A stretch of 64,000 bases of DNA from Metallosphaera sedula DSM 5348. GTDB lineage: Archaea; Thermoproteota; Thermoprotei_A; Sulfolobales; Sulfolobaceae. The notes below the pieces were generated by a model that had not been told where the DNA came from, searched no databases, and was given only the letters and a program-made list of their open reading frames with translations. This document shows, piece by piece, positions 27,398-36,832 of this stretch. The stretch lies in the NCBI RefSeq assembly GCF_000016605.1, contig NC_009440.1, forward strand, positions 1,315,789 through 1,379,788, given 5' to 3'. The position numbers and the translations under genes are program-made. Each line of letters opens with the position of its first letter. Position 1 is the stretch's first letter.

Positions 27398-28546
27398 TTA
27401 CAGTTGACTTAGAAGGCTCTGTAGGTAGGAGAGAAGTAGGGATTGACTGGCAACGTGAGCGTAATTGGTTTCCATCACCAGGTACTGTCCTGACACTGAC
27501 TCTAATACCAAGGTATTATTGTTGATTGGATTTGGGTTCGCGATAAAGTATGGTGCTCCGTTAAGGTTACCTTGAGCTATCACCGAGTTCATTCCGGTGT
27601 ATTCCTTAAGGTTTTCATAGAAAGTGAGAGATTCGTTGTATTGTGCCTGTGCCTGAGAGGGGGTATTGAATTGGGTTACCTGGACAGCCAAGACTGAGGA
27701 ACTATTGGCGTAGATAGCCAAATAACCAGTGCTAACGTTAAGTTTCCATTGCTTGAACATCTGATACTTTGACTGAACGTTACTCATGTTGAAGTTTCCA
27801 AACTTGGTCTGGAATTTACCCAGGAATCCACTACCCGCTCCATTGGAAAGATTAAGGGAATCCAATGCCGTATAGTTAACGTAAGACCAGTAGGCCAACT
27901 TCATCCCGTTTACGCTTCCAAATATAGATGGTGGCTGTACAAGGGCGGATTGCGAGTTCTGAATGTCTTGGTACTGGTTCATGAACAGGTTGAGGGATGC
28001 TGAAGAGGGATCATTCACGCCTGTTACAATCACGCCCACTAGATGTTGTCCGTCATAGCCTAGTGCAATGCCATAACTGGAAATGTTACCGTATACGTAC
28101 TCCAGGTTCCCGCTCTTATTAACGTTGAAGTTATACCCAGCAACTAGAATGAGAGCAAGTTTCCTGAAGTCCTGGGTGATGTTCGGCGAATTTACCTTAG
28201 ACACGAAGGTTATGGCAGTAGAAGTACTATTGTGTACCAAGACTTCCGCGAAAGTAGTTCCTACCATCTGGGAGAAATTGCCAAGGTATTGGGAAGTTAA
28301 GGTATTCATAGGGGCTAATCCCGATAGATTATTCAGTTCCATCCACGCTCCCACAGTGTACCCAGAGATTCCTGTTGATGCCTGAGCCTGAACTGGGGAA
28401 AGTAGAATAGTGCTACTGGGTGCACTCGCTAGATTCACCTTAGCTTGCTGAACCGCTGAATGCTGTGATGTCATCTGCAGAAAACCTACTACTGCGACCG
28501 CTATTACAAGGATCGCTATTACTCCTGTCACTAAAGCTTTGTTCAT
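27398..28546 (-). CDS. Surface-exposed protein with N-terminal membrane anchor, unknown function
   Basis: 382 residues from ATG 28546, chosen over 28585 because the TATA-like TTTTTAAA (minus strand, about 28569-28576) lies at leaderless distance. A hydrophobic segment (about 4-23) is followed by a Ser/Thr/Asn/Gln-rich ectodomain with many N-glycosylation sequons, no cysteines and no motif I recognise. It could be a secreted substrate-binding or envelope protein. It precedes the protease/PNGase operon on the same strand by about 105 bp, which suggests but does not prove a link. Confidence 0.7.
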   Translation of the reverse strand: MNKALVTGVIAILVIAVAVVGFLQMTSQHSAVQQAKVNLASAPSSTILLSPVQAQASTGISGYTVGAWMELNNLSGLAPMNTLTSQYLGNFSQMVGTTFAEVLVHNSTSTAITFVSKVNSPNITQDFRKLALILVAGYNFNVNKSGNLEYVYGNISSYGIALGYDGQHLVGVIVTGVNDPSSASLNLFMNQYQDIQNSQSALVQPPSIFGSVNGMKLAYWSYVNYTALDSLNLSNGAGSGFLGKFQTKFGNFNMSNVQSKYQMFKQWKLNVSTGYLAIYANSSSVLAVQVTQFNTPSQAQAQYNESLTFYENLKEYTGMNSVIAQGNLNGAPYFIANPNPINNNTLVLESVSGQYLVMETNYAHVASQSLLLSYLQSLLSQL

Positions 28547-28723
28547 GATAGAGATGTCCTTAGGGTTGTTTAAAAAGATTGTCAAAATAGGTTAGAATTT
28601 ACGTCCTAGTAAACAGCCGAGTTGTTGTCTCAATTTCACTAAACAATATTCAATCTAAGCTTTGAATAATCATTCTATCCCTTTAATTTCTCAAAGTTCT
28701 CTCGTGATGGTCAGAGCCAAAAA

Positions 28724-28752
28724 GATTTATATCTGTAATCCGATATCGATAT
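28724..28752 (+). promoter_or_regulatory. padR promoter with palindromic operator candidate
   Basis: A TATA-like gatttatatc (28724-28733) is followed by the perfect palindrome ATATCGATAT (28743-28752), 11 bp before the padR ATG. A palindrome between TATA box and transcription start is where a repressor would block polymerase, so autoregulation by the PadR protein is likely. Confidence 0.45.
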
Positions 28753-28763
28753 TTAGATAGGAA

Positions 28764-29219
28764 ATGTTTCACCACGGATTTGGTCATAGGGGTCATAGGA
28801 GAGGACTGAGATTCGTGATCCTATTCTCCCTGAACGAGTCACCCAAGAACGGAATAGAGATAATGAAAGAAATTGAAAGCATGACGAAGGGATGGTGGAG
28901 ACCCTCGCCCGGCTCCCTGTATCCCATGCTCGCAAAAATGTCCCAAGAGGGGTTCATAAGGAGGAGAGAGGACGGAAAATACGAGTTAACTGAAATAGGT
29001 AAGGAGGAAATAGAGATAATTAGACAGAGAATGGCCATGATGTCCAGTTTCAAGGAAAGCATGAGACATGAGGCCTCATCTCCCGAGGAAATTCTAGAGG
29101 AGATGGAATTTTATGTGGATTATCTGGAGGATCTAAAGAAGAACGACCCAACCAAGATCAGCAACCTGACAGATAGAATTAAAAGACTTAGCGAGAGATT
29201 AATGAAGGTGGTATCATGA
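28764..29219 (+). CDS. PadR-family transcriptional regulator
   Basis: 151 residues. The winged-helix domain (about 12-85) shows the PadR pattern ILFSLNESPKNGIEIMKEIE, WWRPSPGSLYPMLAKMSQEGFIRRRED and YELTEIGKEE, followed by a long helical C-terminal region for dimerisation. The N-terminus is His/Gly-rich (HHGFGHRGHRRG), which might bind metal. It overlaps the NifX-like gene by four bases (ATGA), so it probably controls its own small operon. Confidence 0.88.
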   Translation: MFHHGFGHRGHRRGLRFVILFSLNESPKNGIEIMKEIESMTKGWWRPSPGSLYPMLAKMSQEGFIRRREDGKYELTEIGKEEIEIIRQRMAMMSSFKESMRHEASSPEEILEEMEFYVDYLEDLKKNDPTKISNLTDRIKRLSERLMKVVS

Positions 29220-29572
29220 AGGTAGCAATTCCTGTGACAAATGGAATGGTTGACGGACCTGGAGAGGGCCTCAAGGTAAGAATTTACGAGGTGGATAAGG
29301 AGGTCAAGCTGTTAGAGGAGTACGATAACCCTGCACTTACGGCAATGGCTGCTAGGGGGATATACATGCTTAGGTCTGCTCTGGATAAGGGAGTGACTGC
29401 CTTTATCGTCGCCGAGATTGGCCCACCAGGGGTTAGGTTTCTGGAGGGAAAAGCCAAGATATACCTGGCAGAGGGCAAAGTCGAGGGTGTCCTCAACAAA
29501 TTAATCAAGGGAGAACTAAAGGAAACGCATGAGCCTACACATGGGGAACACCACAGTCACGGACATCACTAA
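29216..29572 (+). CDS. NifX/NafY-type iron-molybdenum cofactor-binding-like protein, His-rich tail
   Basis: 118 residues with the dinitrogenase Fe-Mo cofactor-binding fold: KVAIPVTNGMVDGPGEGLKVRIYEV at the start and VTAFIVAEIGPPGVRFLEGKAKIYLAEG in the middle. The final residues are rich in His (THGEHHSHGHH). There is no nitrogenase nearby; archaeal relatives are small metal- or cluster-carrier proteins of unknown role. Translationally coupled to padR, so metal or redox sensing is a reasonable guess. Confidence 0.78.
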   Translation: MKVAIPVTNGMVDGPGEGLKVRIYEVDKEVKLLEEYDNPALTAMAARGIYMLRSALDKGVTAFIVAEIGPPGVRFLEGKAKIYLAEGKVEGVLNKLIKGELKETHEPTHGEHHSHGHH

Positions 29573-31027
29573 CTAGGTTACCTCCTCGCCGTCCGACCTT
29601 TTCACCCTGATTTTTCCATTGACCTGCTGCTTTTCATGATGATTGGCTTGGTCATGACTCCCCTGTTGATTTGCCTGTGAATTCCTCTCTGGATAGTCCT
29701 CTTCCTTTCCTGATTCGCTCATTTCTATTATTTCAGCAGCTAGGAATCCTAGGATAATGGTTCCCATAAAGAAGTAGACTATCACTGGTGACGAGGTCCT
29801 TATTGACTGAAGTAGTTCGTATGATGAGAACGCTATACCTCCCAATGAAAGCACTAACCAGCTTATTCTTTTGTTTATTTTAGAAAGTGAGATCTTGAAG
29901 AGAGAGAAATCTGAGGCCAAGTGAACAAATATGTTTGCCAGTAGTGAGACTAAACCAGTTATTGAAAAGGCAAGGAAGGCATTAAAACCCGTAATCAGAA
30001 TTCCGCCTAGAACTATGATCACGAAACTTACCACAGTGACTATGACCGCATAAAGCGGACCTCTTCCCGTTTCAAGTCTTCCAAGTATCTCTGGTAAAAA
30101 TCCTCCCCTAGACATAGCGAAAATGGTTCTAGAGGTTGCCATAATATACGTTAAAGTGGCTAGTATACCGTCGTTGGCAGCTGCGAACAGGACAAACGCG
30201 AGAGTCAATAGACCGAATCTGTCCTCAATAAGCTGAATTAAATTCAATTGATTAGCCACTAAATGGAAATAGATCACGTGATCCGTTATTCCATAAATGT
30301 CAAATGCGGCCAGTAGCCCGCCTAACAATATGACAGTTATTATAGCCCTTGGAACACTCTTTTCTGGATTCTTAACTTCCCCTGATAAGGGAGTTATGGA
30401 ACCGTAACCTGTGGGAATAGAAGAGCCGAAAAGAATTGCCAAGGCAAGAGTGGACAGATTAATGTTGGACGGAATTGGGTTGTAAAGGTAGAAATGCGTG
30501 GAGGCCATAAATAGCACAGCTAGGGCAGCCATCATACCTATCTCTATCAGGCTTGCAACTATGGCGTACTTGGCTGTGGGTTTTATTCCCAAAATTGCAA
30601 ATATGCTGGAAATAGTGAGGATTATTGCTGCAACCGCGATGGCAGGAACAGGGATTATTGTGGAAAGAATGTAGGAGGCGCCTAATACGTATGCCGAACC
30701 GTACATGGAGGAGTAGAGGAGATACAGCCAGCCTGTCTCAAAGCCAAGCCTCTTCGTTAGGGAATAATATGCGTAGGTGTAATACCCTCCAGTTTTAGTA
30801 AATTTCCTAGATAAGATATAAACTGACATTCCGTTAACTAGAACCAGGATAGTACCTAGTATAATGGCCAGTGACGCTCCCGTACCCGCGAGAAGGTACG
30901 CCTCTACACCGTAGGTTAACACACTGAGGAAAGGCGATTGTCCACCCAAGGAGATAAATATTAAGTCAAGGATTCCTATGACCCGTTTAGGCTCTTCATT
31001 TCGCTGCTCTTGAGATCCCTTTGACAT
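29573..31027 (-). CDS. APC-superfamily amino-acid permease
   Basis: 484 residues, about twelve membrane segments. The N-terminal [18 protein letters not shown] and [18 protein letters not shown] segments fit the unwound helix 1 and helix 2 of APC transporters. The last about 40 residues form a hydrophilic, Gln/His/Lys-rich cytoplasmic tail, longer than usual. Likely a proton-coupled amino-acid or polyamine carrier; substrate not readable. Confidence 0.82.
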   Translation of the reverse strand: MSKGSQEQRNEEPKRVIGILDLIFISLGGQSPFLSVLTYGVEAYLLAGTGASLAIILGTILVLVNGMSVYILSRKFTKTGGYYTYAYYSLTKRLGFETGWLYLLYSSMYGSAYVLGASYILSTIIPVPAIAVAAIILTISSIFAILGIKPTAKYAIVASLIEIGMMAALAVLFMASTHFYLYNPIPSNINLSTLALAILFGSSIPTGYGSITPLSGEVKNPEKSVPRAIITVILLGGLLAAFDIYGITDHVIYFHLVANQLNLIQLIEDRFGLLTLAFVLFAAANDGILATLTYIMATSRTIFAMSRGGFLPEILGRLETGRGPLYAVIVTVVSFVIIVLGGILITGFNAFLAFSITGLVSLLANIFVHLASDFSLFKISLSKINKRISWLVLSLGGIAFSSYELLQSIRTSSPVIVYFFMGTIILGFLAAEIIEMSESGKEEDYPERNSQANQQGSHDQANHHEKQQVNGKIRVKRSDGEEVT

Positions 31028-31051
31028 TCAGGAAGAAAGATACTATCGTTT

Positions 31052-31065
31052 AGATTTTAAAATCT
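31052..31065. promoter_or_regulatory. 14-bp palindrome AGATTTTAAAATCT
   Basis: A perfect 14-bp palindrome 25 bp upstream of the permease start (minus strand). Its centre TTTTAAAA could be the TATA box itself, so the palindrome may simply be a symmetrical TATA region or an operator overlapping it. Confidence 0.35.
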
Positions 31066-31190
31066 TCTTGTAATACACAAATAAAATTGGTGTAACGATA
31101 CTATAACAGATTATCTCACAAATACTCCTACATTTTTAAGGAAAACCGTCTTTTGATGCCTTTTTAATTAGTGGAAACGAGTTTTCTTCT

Positions 31191-33293
31191 ATGAAAATAA
31201 TCAGCGTCGAAGACCTACCCATGGATGCTAAGGTGAAGGAGGTCCTGAAAAGAAGAGGGATAGTTACCTTAAATCCTGTGCAATCTGAGGCAGTGGAAAA
31301 GGGGCTACTGGAGGGAAGAAGATTACTTCTGACCTCTCCCACGGGCTCTGGAAAAACGCTCATAGCAGAGCTAGGAATGATATCTCATCTTCTCCGTGGA
31401 GGTAAGAGAGCAATTTACGTTACTCCCTTGAGAGCACTCACTTCTGAAAAATATGTTACCTTCAAGGATTGGGAGATCTTAGGTTACAAGGTAGGGATGA
31501 CTTCCGGGGATTACGATACAGATGACGCGTTTCTGAGCAGGTATGACATTGTGGTCACGACTTATGAGAAGCTGGATTCCCTGTGGAGACATAACCCCTC
31601 TTGGTTGAAGGAATCGGACTACTTCATCCTTGACGAATTTCACTATCTAAATGATGGAAAGAGGGGTCCGGTGGTGGAAAGCGTGGCCGTGAGATCCAAG
31701 AGGAGGAACTTACTGGGGCTTAGCGCAACTGTAAGCAACGCCGACGCCATTGCGGAGTGGTTAAACGCCACACCCGTGAAAACTAACTGGAGACCTGTCC
31801 CCCTCAAGGAAGGTATACTTGTAAATGACAGAAAGATAGTCCTAACCTACACTGACGGGGTAAGCATACAGCTCAAGGGAAATGACGGTATCCTAGCATA
31901 CACCAAGAAGATTGTGGAGGAGGGTGGTCAGGTTCTAGTATTCAGGAACTCTAGGAAGATGGCTGAGACAACTGCAAGGAAGATAGCGGAGCTGAATTTC
32001 CCCCTGAAGAAAAAGGAGGTTGAGGATATAGTCTCTAGGCTCAGAGAAGTTGAGGACGCTGGATCTGAGGAGAGGAACACCCTAGCTGAGCTAATGAGTA
32101 GGGGGGTTGCCTTCCATCACGCTGGTCTATCTAAGGGATTGAGAGACTTGATTGAGGAGGGGTTCAGGAGGAGAGTGATCAAGGTGATAACGGCAACTCC
32201 TACGCTGGCTGCTGGCGTAAACTTACCAGCAAGGGCAGTTGTGGTAGGGGATATTTACAGGTTCAACAGGAAGATCCTAGGTTTTCAAGAGGAAATCTCT
32301 GTGATGGAGTACAAGCAAATGAGTGGAAGGGCAGGAAGACCGGGTTATGATAGTGAAGGCGAGGCAGTCATAGTTGTGAGGAACAGGAAGGACTCCGAGA
32401 GGATAGCGAAGAAGTACATTCTTTCCCCACCTGAACCACTTGAATCCAGGCTAGGTAACGAGTCCGCGTTTTACTCCTTTCTGCTGGGGTTAGCGTCAGA
32501 GGACGGAGCAAACGAGGAGTTCGTAAGAACTATGGCTCAAGAGACCTTTCTAGATCACGAGCTCGTGAAGACATACCTTGAGACGGGGCTGAACTGGTTG
32601 AGAGAGAACGAGTTCCTCAGCGATGGCGTCAAACTGACCAAGTTCGGAAGAAGGGTTGCAGATCTTTACATCAATCCATTCACAGCGAAGTTAATCAAGG
32701 ATACCCTATCCATGAGTGAGGCCGAAAACTGCGACATTCCATACCTTCACATGTTAGCATTAACGCCCGATGGACCCATAGCTAACGTGAGTAAACCTGA
32801 GGAGGATGATCTCTTGGAGTGGGCGCCTTGTCCTCCCTTCACGGATGTGCCAGATGACGAGGATGAAGCCTTTCAATATTTCTCCGCCCTTAAGATCGCG
32901 CTCATAGTTCACGACTGGATAGAGGAAGTGGATGAGGATGCGATTCTATCAAAGTACGGAATTGGGTCTGGTGACCTCAGGTCCATAGTCGAAACCATGG
33001 AGTGGCTAACCTACTCGGGATATCAAGTGAGCAAGGCCCTAGAGTGGGAGTCGCATGCTGATATCATGTTCCTGCTCAACAGGAGAGTATCAGACGGCGT
33101 TAAGGAGGATCTGCTAGACCTAGTGAGAGTTCCTGGAATTGGAAGGAAGAGGGGAAGGTTACTGTATCAGAACGGCTTAACTAAGCCGGAGGACCTAGTC
33201 ATGAACCCGGAGAAAGTTAAGGCACTCATAGGAGAGAAGGTAGGTGAGAAGGTTGTCAAGGACGCTGCAAGAGTTATTGGAGGAGTTCTTTAG
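31191..33293 (+). CDS. hel308: Ski2-family DNA helicase Hel308 (Hjm)
   Basis: 700 residues, full-length Hel308: Q-motif region [11 protein letters not shown], Walker [13 protein letters not shown] box, SAT motif LSATVSN, motif [12 protein letters not shown], motif [14 protein letters not shown], then the winged-helix and ratchet domains and a C-terminal helix-hairpin-helix ([18 protein letters not shown]). It unwinds forked DNA at stalled replication forks. The TATA-like tttttaatta (31161-31170) is at leaderless distance. A small gene overlaps its end. Confidence 0.93.
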   Translation: MKIISVEDLPMDAKVKEVLKRRGIVTLNPVQSEAVEKGLLEGRRLLLTSPTGSGKTLIAELGMISHLLRGGKRAIYVTPLRALTSEKYVTFKDWEILGYKVGMTSGDYDTDDAFLSRYDIVVTTYEKLDSLWRHNPSWLKESDYFILDEFHYLNDGKRGPVVESVAVRSKRRNLLGLSATVSNADAIAEWLNATPVKTNWRPVPLKEGILVNDRKIVLTYTDGVSIQLKGNDGILAYTKKIVEEGGQVLVFRNSRKMAETTARKIAELNFPLKKKEVEDIVSRLREVEDAGSEERNTLAELMSRGVAFHHAGLSKGLRDLIEEGFRRRVIKVITATPTLAAGVNLPARAVVVGDIYRFNRKILGFQEEISVMEYKQMSGRAGRPGYDSEGEAVIVVRNRKDSERIAKKYILSPPEPLESRLGNESAFYSFLLGLASEDGANEEFVRTMAQETFLDHELVKTYLETGLNWLRENEFLSDGVKLTKFGRRVADLYINPFTAKLIKDTLSMSEAENCDIPYLHMLALTPDGPIANVSKPEEDDLLEWAPCPPFTDVPDDEDEAFQYFSALKIALIVHDWIEEVDEDAILSKYGIGSGDLRSIVETMEWLTYSGYQVSKALEWESHADIMFLLNRRVSDGVKEDLLDLVRVPGIGRKRGRLLYQNGLTKPEDLVMNPEKVKALIGEKVGEKVVKDAARVIGGVL

Positions 33294-33429
33294 GGCTAAG
33301 GACGGAGAGGAACTTGTGTTTGAGGGAGATCAGGATACCCTGAAAAAGCTGGAGCTGGTGTTAAGGGTCTTAGCCCAAGAAACTAGAATTGAGGGAAATA
33401 GGCTCTTGGTAAAGAAAAGAAGGCCTTAG
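33253..33429 (+). CDS. Small protein overlapping the hel308 3' end
   Basis: 58 residues from TTG 33253, preferred over GTG 33244 because a GGTGA ribosome site (33243-33247) stands five bases before it. It overlaps the end of hel308 by 41 bp in another frame and reads [21 protein letters not shown]...[21 protein letters not shown], a plausible small alpha/beta protein. No family recognised. Its stop overlaps that of the converging carboxyltransferase gene by four bases. The overlap suggests co-expression with hel308. Confidence 0.6.
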   Translation: MSRTLQELLEEFFRAKDGEELVFEGDQDTLKKLELVLRVLAQETRIEGNRLLVKKRRP

Positions 33430-35000
33430 AGGGGTATATTTCCATGCTTCTTGGGGTACCTGAACTCCCTCTTGTTCTTTAACATCTTCAAGGCTGACGC
33501 TATTACCTTCCTCGTATCCTTGGGCTCTATTACGTCGTCAATCAATCCCTTCTCAGCTGCCCAATAGGGGTTGGCGAACAACTTCTTGTACTCAGCTATT
33601 CTCTCCTTGATGAGATCGTCAGGAGACTTGCTGTTCTGAATTTCTCTCCTGTACAGGATCCTCACGGCCCCCTCAGGCCCAGTCACCGCTATCTCTGCAG
33701 AGGGCCAAGCATATATGAGATCCGCTCCAAGGCTCTTTATGCTCATGGCGATGTGAGCGCCACCGTAGGACCTTCTAACCACCACAGTGACCTTGGGAAC
33801 TGTTGCCTCAGCAAAGGCGTACAACATCTTTGCTCCGTGCCTAATGATGCCCTTATATTCCTGGTCTGTTCCCGGCATGTAACCAGGAGTGTCCACCAAG
33901 CTAATCAAGGGAATATTAAAAGCGTCACAGAACCTTATGAACCTGGCCGCCTTGTCTGAGGCGTCTATATCTATGGCTGCCCCCAGATGGGCGGAGTTAT
34001 TTGCTACTATACCTACCACGTTCCCGGCTACCCTTCCAAATCCAACCACCATGTTCTGAGCCCAATGCTTCTGCACCTCCATGAACTCGCCGTTGTCCAC
34101 AGTCCTGTATATTACCTCTCTCATATCAAAGGGCTTGACGGTGTCAGTTGGAACAACGCTCTCCACGTCCTTCATTTCCCTGTCCGCAGGGTCTCCCGTG
34201 TCCATGAAGGGTGGCTCCTCCATGTTGTTAGAGGGTAGGTAAGAGAGCAACCTCTTGGTTATGTTAATGGAATCTTGTTCGTTCTCCGCAATGAAGTGAA
34301 CCACGCCTGATTTAGTTGCGTGAATTACGGCTCCACCTAGGTCTTGGAATGAAACGTCCTCACCCAACACCACCTTTGTGATCTCTGGACCGGTCACAAA
34401 CATGTAGTAGGCGTCGCCCTTTATCATGATTATGAAGTCAGTGAGGGCTGGTGAGTAAACTGCACCTCCCGCAGCTGGACCAGCCATTATGGTTATCTGG
34501 GGAACTACGCCAGATGCCATCACGTTGGCCTTAAAGACCGTACCGTAACCCTCTAGTGCGACTGCGCCCTCTTGTATTCTGGCTCCTCCAGAATCATTTA
34601 TCCCAACTACAGGTGCTCCAACCTTTAATGCGAGCTCATAAACCTTAGCTATTTTAGACGCGTGAGTCTCCCCTAGCGTGCCTCCTATAGACGTGAAGTC
34701 CTGGGCAAATGCAAATACAGTCCTTCCCTCGACCTGTCCCCATCCAGTTACTACGCCGTCTCCGTAGACCTTGCTTTTATCCAATCCAAACTCAGTAGCC
34801 TTTGTCGTGGCAAAGGTCATGACCTCGTTAAAGGTCCCCTCATCGAATAGGAGATTTAACCTCTCCCTCGCTGTCAGCTTGCCCTTAGCATGTTGAGCCT
34901 GTACTCTCTCCTCTCCTCCACCCATGTAAGCCTTGGCCTTTAGGGCTCTCAATTCCTCAACTAGTTTTGACATATCCGGTTTTTCAAAAGTTGCAGTCAT
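33426..35000 (-). CDS. pccB: Acetyl-/propionyl-CoA carboxylase, carboxyltransferase subunit
   Basis: 524 residues, full-length biotin-dependent carboxyltransferase. Acyl-CoA and biotin-binding motifs: GINDSGGARIQEG, AGPAAGGAVYSPALTDF, DTPGYMPGTDQEYKGIIRHGAKMLYAFAEATVPK. In Sulfolobales this subunit joins a biotin carboxylase and a biotin carrier (accC/accB, not in this window) to carboxylate acetyl-CoA and propionyl-CoA, the CO2-fixing steps of the 3-hydroxypropionate/4-hydroxybutyrate cycle. A TATA-like ttaaaatttt lies about 30-40 bp before the ATG. Confidence 0.93.
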   Translation of the reverse strand: MTATFEKPDMSKLVEELRALKAKAYMGGGEERVQAQHAKGKLTARERLNLLFDEGTFNEVMTFATTKATEFGLDKSKVYGDGVVTGWGQVEGRTVFAFAQDFTSIGGTLGETHASKIAKVYELALKVGAPVVGINDSGGARIQEGAVALEGYGTVFKANVMASGVVPQITIMAGPAAGGAVYSPALTDFIIMIKGDAYYMFVTGPEITKVVLGEDVSFQDLGGAVIHATKSGVVHFIAENEQDSINITKRLLSYLPSNNMEEPPFMDTGDPADREMKDVESVVPTDTVKPFDMREVIYRTVDNGEFMEVQKHWAQNMVVGFGRVAGNVVGIVANNSAHLGAAIDIDASDKAARFIRFCDAFNIPLISLVDTPGYMPGTDQEYKGIIRHGAKMLYAFAEATVPKVTVVVRRSYGGAHIAMSIKSLGADLIYAWPSAEIAVTGPEGAVRILYRREIQNSKSPDDLIKERIAEYKKLFANPYWAAEKGLIDDVIEPKDTRKVIASALKMLKNKREFRYPKKHGNIPL

Positions 35001-35105
35001 GTCTAATCAAGACCTATTGTAAGTTCTCTCTTAAAATTTTTATCATTTAAACTTTAGTTAATATTGACATACTGATATTTTATAATTATAACGGACTTTT
35101 TACTA

Positions 35106-35166
35106 CACCCTCAGAGTTCGCGTATGGGCCCTCACAGATCGGATCCCGGATTCCTCATCACTGGTG
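35106..35166 (-). ncRNA. Candidate C/D box sRNA
   Basis: On the minus strand a C box GTGATGA (35161-35155) and a D box CTGA (35114-35111) are 51 nt apart end to end, the usual archaeal size. A 12-nt guide leads to a D'-like CCGA (35142-35139), followed by a C'-like TGTGAGG. Flanks CACC and GGTG can pair as a terminal stem. A TATA-like cttttaac about 26 nt upstream would start transcription at the stem. It occupies the spacer between the ABC permease and pccB. The guided nucleotide in rRNA or tRNA was not identified. Confidence 0.5.
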
Positions 35167-35215
35167 AGAACAAGATGTAAAGTAGCGTTAAAAGTGTGAG
35201 CCTTGGCATGAAGGG

Positions 35216-36832
35216 TTAGGCAGCGTATATCCCTTCCTCAGCCACGTATTTCTGTCTAGCTAGATCCATGAGCTTCCTAGTGAAGAAGAGGGAGTATATA
35301 ACCACAACAATGGCGAAAAGGATTGAAAGCCAACCCACTAGAGCAAGTTTGCCCTGACTATCTGCTAGTGCCAGCTCCCTCATTAGTCCCTGATGTACCT
35401 CGAGGGTTCTCCCGTCATATATATCTGGCCAGTACTCTCCTATGGCCAGGCCTCCCCATGCACTGTTCACCGTACTCGTTAACCCTGCCACTATGTATGG
35501 CATGGCTGAGGGGATTACCACCCTTCTCAACCTTTGCCAAAAGGTTAAGTTCAAGTTATCCATCACTTCCCAGTACTCCTTGGGCATGTTCTTTATCCCC
35601 ATCCAGTAACTATAAAAGACGTAATAGAAGGTGGAGATGAAGCCCAGCAGGAGGACGTAAAACTCGCTGGTGAAACCGCCTAAAACCGGTCTCAGGATTG
35701 GGTATGTTGCCCCGTATAGAAGAGGGAAATATGCTGGTGCCGGGAAGGAGGCCACGGTCTGAATCATTGGGATGACCACTCTCTCGGTTCTCTCGTGGAC
35801 AGAGAGCCAGTATCCCACAAAGATGGCGATCAACAAGGAAACGACAGATATTACCCCGACTCTCATGTAATCTATTCCTATTAGGACTAGGTCGTACGGA
35901 GTTGAAGAAATTAAGAAGCTCCAGGTTTGAGGAGATACGCTTCGTATCACTGTGAACACGGAGTATGATATTCCTAGGAGGAAGAGAGCCGCAATCACTA
36001 TCCCGATCTTTCCCCATTGGCGTACTTTCTCCTCCTCTTCATCTACATCTACAGGAACTGTTTTGCTCCTTGTTACATATCTAGCTAATTTGCTTACAGG
36101 GGCTATGGCATTGCTTACCTTCGCAGAATATCTAATCCTAAACCTCCCTCTCCTCAAGGCCTTGTTGGAGGATTCCGTATCAAGGCCATATCTTTGAACC
36201 GAGAAGGAGGCAAATTCCCTAAGGCCAAAGGTAATGAAAACTACAACCACCGCTAGAATTCCCAGGGCGTAAAGGGCCTGGTTGTAGAGTCCAAGCGTGG
36301 TTAGCCTAGAGATCAGGGACCCAATACCGAATACTGCGTAATTACTATTGCCTACACTGAAGACCTCACTCACGGTTATGTAGAACATTGCGTCCGCAAA
36401 ACTGGGGATCAGGTTAGCTGCAATCCTAGGAATCGAGAAGGGGATGTATAGTTTGGACATCTTGCCAAGAAACCCAAGCCTTAAGTTCTCAGCTACCTCG
36501 TTCAGGTTCTCAGGAACGGTCTTGAAGGCTTGATAAATTCCCATCCATATGTTCCAGACTACGGCAGTGAATACGAGGAATATTACAGCTAGTTGAGTAC
36601 CGAGAAACCCTCCTATATCCGAGACAAAGAAGATGAGTACAACGGGGAAGAAGGAGATAACGGGGACTGACTCCAGGACCTCTGACAGGGAAATATACAC
36701 GTTCTCGAAGGCCCTATTCTTTAAGGCCAGATAACCTAGGAGCCATCCAGTTACAATGGAGAGAATGATCGTGATAAATACTCTCCCCACCGTAACTCCA
36801 ACGGCGAGTAATGCTAGAAGCGGAAAAATCAA
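35216..36832 (-). CDS. ABC importer permease, two fused membrane domains (NitT/TauT type)
   Basis: 538 residues with two copies of the BPD_transp_1 permease fold: residues about 1-210 and 300-530, each with an EAA-type loop (LNEVAENLRLGFLGKMSKLYIPFSIPRIA and YWEVMDNLNLTFWQRLRRVVIPSAMPYI). Between them lies a charged linker. Fused permeases of the nitrate/sulfonate/taurine class are seen in Sulfolobales. No substrate-binding protein is adjacent, so the substrate is unknown. Its start overlaps the ATPase stop by four bases. Confidence 0.85.
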   Translation of the reverse strand: MIFPLLALLAVGVTVGRVFITIILSIVTGWLLGYLALKNRAFENVYISLSEVLESVPVISFFPVVLIFFVSDIGGFLGTQLAVIFLVFTAVVWNIWMGIYQAFKTVPENLNEVAENLRLGFLGKMSKLYIPFSIPRIAANLIPSFADAMFYITVSEVFSVGNSNYAVFGIGSLISRLTTLGLYNQALYALGILAVVVVFITFGLREFASFSVQRYGLDTESSNKALRRGRFRIRYSAKVSNAIAPVSKLARYVTRSKTVPVDVDEEEEKVRQWGKIGIVIAALFLLGISYSVFTVIRSVSPQTWSFLISSTPYDLVLIGIDYMRVGVISVVSLLIAIFVGYWLSVHERTERVVIPMIQTVASFPAPAYFPLLYGATYPILRPVLGGFTSEFYVLLLGFISTFYYVFYSYWMGIKNMPKEYWEVMDNLNLTFWQRLRRVVIPSAMPYIVAGLTSTVNSAWGGLAIGEYWPDIYDGRTLEVHQGLMRELALADSQGKLALVGWLSILFAIVVVIYSLFFTRKLMDLARQKYVAEEGIYAA

